Of a DNA stretch of 64,000 nucleotides, positions 18,110 through 26,160 are shown piece by piece. Each line of letters begins with the position of its first letter. Position 1 is the stretch's first letter. Under the pieces are notes generated by a model. The model made no database searches. It was not told the origin of the DNA and saw only the letters and a program-made list of their open reading frames with translations. This DNA is from Natronorubrum sediminis (GTDB taxonomy: Archaea > Halobacteriota > Halobacteria > Halobacteriales > Natrialbaceae): positions 236,501 through 300,500 of the forward strand of contig NZ_FNWL01000003.1 of NCBI RefSeq assembly GCF_900108095.1, given 5' to 3'. The position numbers were made by a program, and so were the translations under genes.

Positions 18110-19270
18110 ATGGATGCGAGACTAACCGAGGAACACGAGCGCGTACAGGAGACCGCACGAAAATTCATCGAATCCGAGGGCGGAACCGACCTCGCGAGAC
18201 GACAGGCGGACGGCGAGAACGTCGTCGACGACCTGTGGGACGAACTCGCCGATCTCGACTATACAGCGATCACCGTTCCGCTCGAGTACGGCGGATTCGG
18301 CGAGGGGATGGTGTACCTGGCGGCACTGCTCGAGGCGGCGGGTCGGTACGCGCTGCCCGGGCCGCTCCCCGAGACGGCGGCCGTCGCCGTGCCGTTGATC
18401 AGGGATCTCGGTACCGACGACCAACGGTCGACGTACCTCCCGGCGGTCGCTGATGGCGACCTACGTCTGAGCCTCGCCGTATACGACGACGAAACCGAAC
18501 CTCTCCCGGGCAGTATTCAGATGGGAGCCGAGCGTCTCGGTGAAGCGGAGACGGCCGAGTTCCGGCTCGACGGGACGAAAACCCTGGTCCCGTACGCTGG
18601 GGAAACCGACGTGGTGATCGTCGCGACCCGAACCAGGGTGAGCCAGGGATACGACGGCGTCTCGCTGTTCGCGGTCGAAACCGATCACGATGCCGTCGAG
18701 ACGACCCGGATGGACAGCCTCGATTGGGCCCGGCCGATGTACGAGCTTTCGATCGACGGACTCACCGTCGACGAGGAGGCGCTGATCGGCCCGCTCCACG
18801 GCGGCGGAAGCGCGCTCGTAACCGCGATGGATCGGTTTTCCGTCGCCGGCACCGCGATGCTCGTCGGAGCCGCTGACAGGGCAGTCGAGCTTTCCGCCGA
18901 ATACGGCAACGAGCGCGAACAGTACGGGCAGCCGATCGGCCGGTTCCAGGCGGTTAAACACCGAACGGCCGATATGTGGGTTGACATGCAGGGTGCCCGC
19001 TCGCTGGTCTACTACGCCGCGTGGGCTCTCGACGGAGACAAACCGGACGCCGCACGCGCTGCCGCCGCAACGAAATCCTTCGCGGCTGACCGCTTGCACC
19101 GCGTCTTCGGCGACGATATCTGGAATCACGGCGGGATGGGGTTCACCTGGGACCACGACGCCCACATCTACCTGAAACAGGCCAAGAGCTGGCGAAACTT
19201 CCTCGGTTCCCCCGAAGCAAACCGAGACCGACTCATCGACGCACGACTCGCGACCGAACGAAACCGGTAA
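18110..19270 (+). CDS. Acyl-CoA dehydrogenase, second subunit of a probable heteromer
   Basis: A 386-residue ACAD of the shorter, more divergent type. It has YTAITVPLEYGGFGEGM, a weakly conserved middle, YGNEREQYGQPIGRFQAVKHRTADM, and HGGMGFTWDHDAHIYLKQAK near the end. The usual C-terminal EGTxxIQ is replaced by SWRNFLGSPE, so the conventional base is absent. This matches the non-catalytic or half-site partner in heteromeric FadE pairs. GGAGTGA at 18097-18103 is its Shine-Dalgarno sequence, 6 nt before the ATG. It is co-transcribed with the first subunit. Confidence 0.87.
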   Translation: MDARLTEEHERVQETARKFIESEGGTDLARRQADGENVVDDLWDELADLDYTAITVPLEYGGFGEGMVYLAALLEAAGRYALPGPLPETAAVAVPLIRDLGTDDQRSTYLPAVADGDLRLSLAVYDDETEPLPGSIQMGAERLGEAETAEFRLDGTKTLVPYAGETDVVIVATRTRVSQGYDGVSLFAVETDHDAVETTRMDSLDWARPMYELSIDGLTVDEEALIGPLHGGGSALVTAMDRFSVAGTAMLVGAADRAVELSAEYGNEREQYGQPIGRFQAVKHRTADMWVDMQGARSLVYYAAWALDGDKPDAARAAAATKSFAADRLHRVFGDDIWNHGGMGFTWDHDAHIYLKQAKSWRNFLGSPEANRDRLIDARLATERNR

Positions 19271-20233
19271 GCACGGCCCATCACTCGAGGGATTCGATCG
19301 GCGCTTTTGATTCGTCCAGTGGCTCTCTCCGGGCGGTCGGTACGTCCCGGTCTCGTTCTTCCGGATTTCCCACCGCTGAAACAGCAAGTCGTCAGTCCAT
19401 AGCGTTATATGTGTGTTTGCTGTTACACAGTGTCATGATACGTTCCGAAACGCCGCTGTTGGATGGGTTCGGTGGTAATGCCGGTGACGGTGGTACGTTC
19501 TCTGGAACGTAGGCAACAGTCGAGGTTGGAAAGACGATTCATCCACGAATCTACTATTGGCACCGATGCGTCCGTCGCTTCCTTCAGCAGGGTGGTACTT
19601 CTCCACAGTATCGTGTCGACGGTCTCTCCAGTTCGAGACCACGGTTCCGCCCGGAATGGTGGTGGCACGACCGCACGTTCTCAGTCTATCGTAACAACTG
19701 AAACGGGTTACACACTGATCGCCGAACTGTTTGGTGATCAGGGGTGCACTGACGTGCAGTAGCTACGAGAGTGCGACCTGCTGACTCGATCGCCTTTTCG
19801 GTAACCGAATCGAACCATCACGTTTCGTTATACAATATGGCTACCTTCGCCTTTTCTCTCACACCTAACCCGACTAACTCTCTCCATTGATTAACACCCT
19901 AAGGGTGTTATTCGTGAGTCTGGCTCTGTTACTGTCCCATGTGAACACGACTCATTGACGTTGCGTTTCTCTCGGCCGGAGAACGTGTTTCGACGGCCGA
20001 CAACGACACTGGTCGCGTTTGCGACACCGAAACGGTGAACGGCTCTCTCCGACTACCGAATCCGTCGACTCACTCCGACATCAACCGTCTCGGCGCGGGT
20101 TTTCGAACCGGAAGCGATCTATCGAGATACGACCACGAAGTCGATCTTTCGACCACCCGTACACTTATCATGTCGGTTGTCGACACACCACTTGCTAACT
20201 GTCCCATGCTCTCTCAACAGAGGTGTCGATCCG
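19271..20233. other. Long intergenic region with a palindrome, no clear gene
   Basis: About 960 nt. Frames here are short and lack family features, though a minus-strand frame around 19668-19423 could be a worn remnant. The notable element is the 19-bp palindrome at 19892. The 11-mer ACTGTCCCATG occurs near 19932 and again near 20192. A 25-codon upstream ORF at 20170-20247 overlaps the next gene's start by 14 nt. Confidence 0.5.
19892..19910. promoter_or_regulatory. 19-bp palindrome, putative operator (copy 1)
   Basis: TAACACCCTAAGGGTGTTA is a perfect 9+1+9 inverted repeat. A near-identical sequence lies at 61999-62017, and similarity continues into the 3' flank (TTCGTG versus TTTGTG). It lies about 325 nt upstream of the HMGS-like/DUF35/thiolase operon. 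Confidence 0.6.
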
Positions 20234-21229
20234 ATGGTTGTAATTGACGGTACTGGCGGGTACGTTCCGCTGTACCGAATCGATCGTAGCGATATTGCCG
20301 ACCAACACGGCGGTCGCGGTCGCGGCGAGAGTGCGGTTCCCGCTCGCGACGAAAACCACGTGACGATGGCGAGTGAGGCGATGACGACTGCGCTCGACCG
20401 ATCGGCGGCGGCGGCCGACGACGTCACAGCTGTGTTCACGGCCAGTGTCAGCGACCGATTCGCCGAACACGGTATCGCTGCCCAGATCGCGTACAGGGCC
20501 GGTCTGTCGAGCGACGTACGAACCGGGGATTTCCAGGGTAGCGGCCGTGCAGCGGCCGACGCGCTGGCGACGGCAACCGAGTACGTTCGCGCGACCGACG
20601 CCCCCGTCGTCGTCGCGGCGGTCGACGTCATGCCAGTCGAACCCGGCGGCGACGATGAATCGATGATGGGCGCCGGCGCTGGCGCACTCGTTCTCCGACC
20701 AGATAGTGACGACCCGATGGCGACGATCGACGCGGTCGGCCAGGCGACGACGGGCTTTCTCGAGCGCCATCGTGAACACGGCGAGTCGGCCACTGCCGGC
20801 GATGCTCGATTCGAGCGCCGCAAGGGAGTCACGCCGGCGGTCTCGACGGCATTCGACCGAGTCGAAACCGACGGAGAACTCGAGTACGGCGTTGCCAGCG
20901 CACCCGGGTTTCGACTCGCTCGAGCGGCGCTCGAACCGATCGACACCGAACGCGTCTCGACGTGGAACGAAGTCGGCTACGCGGGAACGGCGACGCTGTT
21001 GCTCGATCTGTGTCACGCGATCGAGTCCGTCGACGCCGGTTCGACGATCGGTGCGGTCGCCTACGGGCAGGGCGGTGCCGACGCGTTCGTCGTCTCGGTT
21101 GCAGATGGCGCGAGCAACCTCGACGGGTTGACCGTCGCGAAGCAACTCGAGGCAAAGGAGTACGTCCCGTACGTCAAGCATCTTGAATACCGCGAGCGAT
21201 ACGACTACCAGGGAGTGCCAAACGCATGA
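20234..21229 (+). CDS. HMG-CoA synthase-like (thiolase-fold) protein lacking the nucleophilic Cys
   Basis: A 331-residue protein of the HMG-CoA synthase/KAS III fold, starting VVIDGTGGYVPLYRIDRSDIAD with the family's early Gly-Tyr-Val-Pro strand. The TMASEAMTTALDRS, AAQIAYRAGL and MMGAGAGALVL blocks fit. Where HMG-CoA synthases carry the acylated Cys, this protein has DFQGSGRAAADAL, so the nucleophile is replaced. It may act as a scaffold or acyl-CoA-binding subunit rather than a condensing enzyme. The next gene (DUF35) overlaps as ATGA and a thiolase follows, the same trio that forms the archaeal thiolase/HMGS complex. The ATG at 20234 is chosen over upstream GTGs. Confidence 0.8.
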   Translation: MVVIDGTGGYVPLYRIDRSDIADQHGGRGRGESAVPARDENHVTMASEAMTTALDRSAAAADDVTAVFTASVSDRFAEHGIAAQIAYRAGLSSDVRTGDFQGSGRAAADALATATEYVRATDAPVVVAAVDVMPVEPGGDDESMMGAGAGALVLRPDSDDPMATIDAVGQATTGFLERHREHGESATAGDARFERRKGVTPAVSTAFDRVETDGELEYGVASAPGFRLARAALEPIDTERVSTWNEVGYAGTATLLLDLCHAIESVDAGSTIGAVAYGQGGADAFVVSVADGASNLDGLTVAKQLEAKEYVPYVKHLEYRERYDYQGVPNA

Positions 21230-21645
21230 GCGGACCACGATATCACCGAACCAGGAGACAAGATCAGCGGCTGGTGGCCTTCGAGTGCCAGTCGTGTGAC
21301 TACGTATCGTTTCCCGACGAAAAACGGACGTGCAAACGCTGTGGCGACGCACCGGCGACCTTCGAGGAGGTACAGCTTGCCGAACGAGGCGAGATACAGA
21401 CCTTCGTCGTCCAGGAGTACCTCCCCGACGACATCGAAGTGCCACAACCGCTGGCGATCGTCGACCTGCCACAGGCGGACGGGTCGGGCGAATCCGCTCG
21501 CGTCTACGGGCTGTTGACCGAAACGGAACTCGAGGAACTGTCGGTCGGGACCGAGGTCGTCGCCCGGTTCCGTGAACTGTTCGACGACGGCGAGCGGCCG
21601 ATTAACTCCTTCAAGTTCTCGGTCCCCCGCGAGGTGAAACGATGA
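21226..21645 (+). CDS. DUF35 zinc-ribbon/OB-fold protein
   Basis: A 139-residue protein. The N-terminal rubredoxin-like zinc ribbon has CQSC and CKRC (near residues 22-39) and is followed by an OB-fold (GEIQTFVVQEYLPDDIEVPQPLAIVDL). DUF35 proteins bind CoA and bridge thiolase-fold enzymes, passing acetoacetyl-CoA between thiolase and HMG-CoA synthase in archaea. It overlaps both neighbours by ATGA junctions, so the three proteins are probably made in fixed ratio and assemble together. Confidence 0.9.
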   Translation: MSGPRYHRTRRQDQRLVAFECQSCDYVSFPDEKRTCKRCGDAPATFEEVQLAERGEIQTFVVQEYLPDDIEVPQPLAIVDLPQADGSGESARVYGLLTETELEELSVGTEVVARFRELFDDGERPINSFKFSVPREVKR

Positions 21646-22799
21646 CCGACGCACACGTCGTGGGATCGGGTATCATCGACTTCGGCGAGAAGTACGAGTG
21701 GTCGTTCGACGACCTCCTCGAGGGGGCGTACCTCGACCTCGTCGAAAGCGTCGATCACGGTATCAATCCGACGGCCGACATCGACGCGATCTGGTACGGC
21801 ACCCTCGATATCGCGAACGAGGGATCCTCGGGCGCGGCCGTTGCCCACGCAACTGGCCTCTTCGAGAAGCCGGCGACCCAGATCGTCAATGCCTGTGCAA
21901 CTGGCAGCGACGCGTTCCGAAACGCTGTCCAGGCCGTCAAGGCCGGCGACATCGAGGTTGCACTCGTCATCGGCGCGGAGAAGATGCTCGATTCGACGGA
22001 AGGACTCATCGGCGGCGCCGCCCTCGAGCGCCTCTGGCGCGGGCGAGGCGTGACGATGCCCGCGTTCTTCGGCATGCGAGCGACTCGGCACATGGAGCAG
22101 TACGACACCACCCGCGAGCAGATCGCGGAGGTATCCGTCAAGAACCACGAGAACGGGACGAAATACCCCCACGCCCACCAGCAGTTCGAGTGCTCGGTCG
22201 ACGACGTTATGGAATCAGCGACCGTGTCGTACCCGCTCAACCTCTACGACTGCTGTCCCGTGACCGACGGCGCGTGTGCGGTGCTCGTGACCAACGACGA
22301 GCGTTCCCGCGAGTTTACCGACGCGCCGGTTCGCGTCGCCGGCTACGGCTTCTCGACGGACTCGTTCATGCGCGGCGACGACCTGGCGCTGACGAACTTC
22401 CCGGCCTCGAGGCAGGCCTCGAGTATGGCCTACGAGCGGTCGGGCTACGGCCCCGACGATATCGACGTCGCCGAGGTCCACGACTGCTTCTCGATCACCG
22501 AACTGATCACCTACGAGGACCTCGGGTTCTGCGAGCAAGGAGAGGCTGGTGCCTTCATCGACGAGGGCATTCCACATCTCGACGGCGAAAAGCCGGTGAA
22601 CCCCTCCGGCGGCCTCCTCTCGAAGGGCCATCCGATCGGGGCCACCGGCGTCGCACAGATTGCCGAAATCTTCGAACAGCTTCGGGGCGAAGCTGGCGAC
22701 GTGCAGGTTCCCGACGCCGAGGTCGGCCTCCAGCACAACATCGGGATCGGTCGCAATGCGACCGGAGCGGTGTCCTGTGTGAACGTTCTGGAGCGGTAG
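21642..22799 (+). CDS. Thiolase family protein (SCP2/archaeal acetyl-CoA acetyltransferase type)
   Basis: A 385-residue thiolase of the SCPx/archaeal class. The nucleophile Cys85 is in QIVNACATGSDAFR. The His in VAEVHDCFSITELI and the KGHPIGATGVAQ motif are intact. GAGGTGA at 21631 serves as ribosome binding site ahead of the ATG at 21642. With the DUF35 protein it probably forms an acyl-CoA thiolase complex. Since the HMGS-like partner lacks its Cys, the complex may perform thiolysis or aldol-type cleavage of a branched or cyclic acyl-CoA instead of HMG-CoA synthesis. Confidence 0.92.
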   Translation: MTDAHVVGSGIIDFGEKYEWSFDDLLEGAYLDLVESVDHGINPTADIDAIWYGTLDIANEGSSGAAVAHATGLFEKPATQIVNACATGSDAFRNAVQAVKAGDIEVALVIGAEKMLDSTEGLIGGAALERLWRGRGVTMPAFFGMRATRHMEQYDTTREQIAEVSVKNHENGTKYPHAHQQFECSVDDVMESATVSYPLNLYDCCPVTDGACAVLVTNDERSREFTDAPVRVAGYGFSTDSFMRGDDLALTNFPASRQASSMAYERSGYGPDDIDVAEVHDCFSITELITYEDLGFCEQGEAGAFIDEGIPHLDGEKPVNPSGGLLSKGHPIGATGVAQIAEIFEQLRGEAGDVQVPDAEVGLQHNIGIGRNATGAVSCVNVLER

Positions 22800-22838
22800 T
22801 CTGCGTAACTCCCCTTTCCGTGTCGTCTTTGCCCTGAA

Positions 22839-23699
22839 CTATTTTGTCGCGGTCTCGAGAAACGACCCCACCCGTTCGACGAAGTACTCCGGGCGCTCCT
22901 CGGGAATCCAGTGACCGGCGTTCTCGAGGACCTCCCCCTCGACGTCGGTCGCGACCGCGTTCATGTCCTCGATTGGAAGGCTGCGAAACGACGCCTCACC
23001 GCCGAGTGCGAGCACGGGTATCTCGAGGGGCGTTTCGGCGTGAGCTGCGTTGTTCTCGGCGTCGTCGTCGTACGCACGGTAGTATTCGAAGCCCCCGCGA
23101 AGTCCGCCGGGTTGGGAGTAACAGCGAACGTACTCGTCTCGGGCGTCGGAATCGATCGCGGCGGGGTCGTACGCGCCCTTCTTGTAGAACCACTCGAGGT
23201 ACAGCCGTTCCCGACCGGCGACGAGTCGCTCCGGCAAGTCCCGAACGCCGTGGAAACGCGTGTGCCAGAAGTGACGCTTTTCGTCTTCGCGGATGCCCGG
23301 CAGCCCCGCCTCGAGGACGCACAGCGCCGCGACTTCTTCTCTATACTGGGCCGCGTACGCGTAGGCCGTCGGCATCCCCCAGTCGTGCCCGACGAGCGCG
23401 ATTCGTTCGTCACCGTGTCCGAGTGCGTGGACGAGTTCCCGAATATCCGTCGCGACGGTGTCCTTGTCGTACCCTGACAGTGGCGTCGTTGAATCACCCA
23501 TCCCACGAAGATCGGGCGCGATCACGGTGTATTCGCTGGCGAACGCCGGAATGACCTCCCGCCACTCGTACCAGGTCTGTGGCCAGCCGTGGAGCAAGAC
23601 CAGCGGCGGGCCCGACCCGGCGGTTACGTAGTGTATCGAAACGTCGTTGACACGCTCCGTCCCGTGCGCTCCCTCGTCGATTCCGTTCGACCTAGTCAT
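22839..23699 (-). CDS. Alpha/beta hydrolase (epoxide hydrolase/haloacetate dehalogenase type)
   Basis: A 286-residue alpha/beta hydrolase. HGWPQ (37-41) forms the oxyanion region. The nucleophile is Asp106 in GHDWG, which marks the epoxide hydrolase/dehalogenase group rather than serine esterases. The cap region contains LEWFYKKGAYDP and the catalytic His is in NAGHWIPEERPE. It may open an epoxide or hydrolyse a C-X bond in a side-branch of the pathway. Start chosen at the ATG at 23699 (MTRSNGIDEG). It is convergent with the thiolase operon. Confidence 0.88.
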   Translation of the reverse strand: MTRSNGIDEGAHGTERVNDVSIHYVTAGSGPPLVLLHGWPQTWYEWREVIPAFASEYTVIAPDLRGMGDSTTPLSGYDKDTVATDIRELVHALGHGDERIALVGHDWGMPTAYAYAAQYREEVAALCVLEAGLPGIREDEKRHFWHTRFHGVRDLPERLVAGRERLYLEWFYKKGAYDPAAIDSDARDEYVRCYSQPGGLRGGFEYYRAYDDDAENNAAHAETPLEIPVLALGGEASFRSLPIEDMNAVATDVEGEVLENAGHWIPEERPEYFVERVGSFLETATK

Positions 23700-23806
23700 A
23701 TGACAACTGTTATCACGACAATAGTTCACCCTTTGCATTCTGGGGCCGGGTTCGCCCGATGGCTCACCGCGGCGATTCTGGCCAAGTCCGCGGCCTCGAA
23801 CGAGGA

Positions 23807-24394
23807 TTAGTCCGGTCGCTCCATCTCGAATCGATTGTCGATCCTGTCGTAGGATCCACCGGAGAGTCGACCGACGATGTCGAGTTTCGACGTGTCGACT
23901 TTTCCGTTTGTGGTGACGTCGTCGCGGACGTAGACCGAAACGACTTCTCCCAAGACGAGCGAACTCGAGCCGACGTCGAGAACGTCGTGTAGTTCACACT
24001 CGAAGGCGGCGGCCACCCCCGCGACTCGAGGCGGTTCGACGACCGCAGCGGCTTCTCGCTCGAGATCCGCGTCGTCGAACTCGCTCTCGGACGACGGCAG
24101 TTCGGCGCTCGTCTGATTCATCGCGTCGGCGAACTCGTTGGTGACGAGATTGACGACGAACTCTTCGGTTTCTCGGACGTTGAGCGTCGTATCCGTGAGG
24201 CCGTCAGGTCTATCGATCGGAGAGAACATGAGGATCGGCGGATCGACGCTGACGGCGTTGAAGAAGCTGTAGGGGGCGAGGTTGTCGACGCCTGCGCTGC
24301 TTCGGGTACTGATCCAGCCGATCGGACGTGGAACGACGAGCCCGGTCAGGGTTCGGTACATCGAGTGGGTGTCATCGCGTGGGTCAATCTGCAT
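23807..24394 (-). CDS. Flavin reductase-like FMN-binding protein
   Basis: A 195-residue split-barrel flavoprotein: LVVPRPIGWISTRS, NLAPYSFFNAVSVDPPILMFSP and ETEEFVVNLV are the classic FMN-binding blocks. Such proteins supply reduced flavin to monooxygenases or act as oxidoreductases on their own. The LLM oxidoreductases in the island are conceivable partners, as is a direct role. It lies 60 nt downstream of the ligase at 24455 on the same strand, so probably in the same transcript. Confidence 0.88.
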   Translation of the reverse strand: MQIDPRDDTHSMYRTLTGLVVPRPIGWISTRSSAGVDNLAPYSFFNAVSVDPPILMFSPIDRPDGLTDTTLNVRETEEFVVNLVTNEFADAMNQTSAELPSSESEFDDADLEREAAAVVEPPRVAGVAAAFECELHDVLDVGSSSLVLGEVVSVYVRDDVTTNGKVDTSKLDIVGRLSGGSYDRIDNRFEMERPD

Positions 24395-24454
24395 TGGTGA
24401 TCGTCCGTTAATCCTCGAGAAAAGAAACCAAACGAGTTTCGGTTCGCGGGCCGA

Positions 24455-26077
24455 TCAGTCCGAGAGTTCCGCGCGTTTGATCTTCCCGCTCGCTGTCTTC
24501 GGGAGTTCACCGATGAATTCGATTTCGCGTGGATACTCGTGTTTCGAGAGTTCTTCTCTGGCGAAGTCGCTGAGTTCGTCCTCGAGTTCCGGCGACGGCT
24601 CGTACTCGCCGACGAGGGTCACGTACGCTGCGACGAGTTTGCCGCGGGTTTCGTCGTCCTTGCCGACGACTGCAGCCTCCTCTACCGCAGGGTGGTTCAA
24701 CAGCGTCTCCTCGACTTCTTCGGGACCGATGCGATAGCCCGAGGAGATAATGACGTTGTCAGCGCGACTCACGTACCAGAAGTAGTCGTCTTCGTCTCGT
24801 CTGGCGAGATCGCCGGTTCGCAGCCACTGGCCGGTAAACGTATCGAGGCTCTTCTCGGGACGCCCCCAGTACGACCCGGTCGGGGATTCGGTGCGTTTGA
24901 TCGCGATCTCGCCGACTTCTCCCTGTTCGACTTCGTTCCCGTCTTCGTCCAGTAACGTAACCTCCGCGCCGGGAAGGACTCTCCCCATGCTGCCGGGTTT
25001 GACCTCCCAATCGTCGAACGCGTAGTTGCAGACGACCATCCCGCCTTCCGTGAGGCCGTAGGAGTCCTGTGGCGGCGCGCCGAGTCCCTCTTCACACCAG
25101 TCGACGGTGTCCTGATCGAGTGCCTCCCCCGCCGAGATCAACACCCGGAGATCGATGTCGTACTCGCTCAGATCGATCCCGGCGGCTCGAGACTGGCGGA
25201 GTGCCGTCGGGGGAATCATCGCGTTGTCGACGCCCCACTGCTCGAGGGTCTCGAAGAACGTGTGAGGGTTGAACTGTCCGCGATAGCAACCGATCGCTGT
25301 CCCACGGATTCCGGACATGATCGTGCCCATGTTGAGTCCGTACGACCACGAGGGCGATGCGGCAACGAGGTAGACGTCGTCGGGACGCAAGTTGACGACG
25401 TACTCGGTGTATGCATAGAGTTCGACGGGCGCTCGGTGTGGACTGAGCACGCCCTTCGGCGAACCCGTCGTTCCGGAGGTGTACGTGAGGGTGAACGGGT
25501 CGTCTGGATGTGTCTCGACGGCGTCGAAGTCGTCGTCGTGATCCCGAACGACGTCGTAGCTGTCGACGGCTACCGAACCGTCGACGGATCCACCGTCTAC
25601 GGTGACGATCCGATCGAGTGCAGGCAAGTCAGCATCGACGATCTCACAGCCGCTCTCGGTCGTAAACAGGACCGACGCTCGCGAGTCCTCGAGTCGATAG
25701 TTCAGCGCGTCCGGTCCGAAGACGGGAGCCAACGGAAGATAGATTCTGCCGGCTTTGATCGTCCCGAAGACGACTGCGTACAGCTCGAACTGGGTGGGGA
25801 GTTTCGCGCCAATTCGGGCACCGCTGTCCGTGTGTTCGACCAAGTAGTTCGCAACCCGGTTTGCAGCGGCGTCGAGTTCGGCGAACGTGTACGTCTCCGT
25901 CTCGCCGCTCTCGAAGTCACGGATTCGGAGGCCGACCTCGTCCGACTCACCGTGGCGGCCGAGCGCTTCGGTCCCGATGTTGAACGACTGCCGGTCGCCA
26001 ACGTGGGCGTGTTCCTCCCAACCGGCTTCGTCGTCGTACAGAGTGGCTGCCGCTTCGTATGCATCCTTGAATGGCAT
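24455..26077 (-). CDS. Acyl-CoA ligase of the benzoate-CoA ligase/medium-chain type
   Basis: A 540-residue ANL enzyme: LTYTSGTTGSPKGV, DSYGLTEGGMVVCNY, WLRTGDLARRDEDDYFWYV, SRADNVIISSGYRIGPEEVE and PKTASGKIKR with the catalytic Lys. The SSGYRIGPEEVE form and the W-W-type N-terminus place it with the benzoate-CoA/medium-chain acyl-CoA synthetases (MACS), as is the ligase at 39955. An aromatic or alicyclic acid is a reasonable guess at substrate. The imperfect palindrome CTATACCGATAG lies 18-29 nt upstream on the minus strand. Confidence 0.88.
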   Translation of the reverse strand: MPFKDAYEAAATLYDDEAGWEEHAHVGDRQSFNIGTEALGRHGESDEVGLRIRDFESGETETYTFAELDAAANRVANYLVEHTDSGARIGAKLPTQFELYAVVFGTIKAGRIYLPLAPVFGPDALNYRLEDSRASVLFTTESGCEIVDADLPALDRIVTVDGGSVDGSVAVDSYDVVRDHDDDFDAVETHPDDPFTLTYTSGTTGSPKGVLSPHRAPVELYAYTEYVVNLRPDDVYLVAASPSWSYGLNMGTIMSGIRGTAIGCYRGQFNPHTFFETLEQWGVDNAMIPPTALRQSRAAGIDLSEYDIDLRVLISAGEALDQDTVDWCEEGLGAPPQDSYGLTEGGMVVCNYAFDDWEVKPGSMGRVLPGAEVTLLDEDGNEVEQGEVGEIAIKRTESPTGSYWGRPEKSLDTFTGQWLRTGDLARRDEDDYFWYVSRADNVIISSGYRIGPEEVEETLLNHPAVEEAAVVGKDDETRGKLVAAYVTLVGEYEPSPELEDELSDFAREELSKHEYPREIEFIGELPKTASGKIKRAELSD

Positions 26078-26160
26078 ACGTTGACAATTACCTGTCTATC
26101 GGTATAGAGTTTTTGTTCGACACGATCATCGTCGGGATGATTCAGTAGAGTCATCGGATC

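Noticed and set aside
19423-19762. Overlapping open frames on both strands in the long intergenic region
   Set aside because: Neither shows family motifs or acidic composition; at most a worn remnant.
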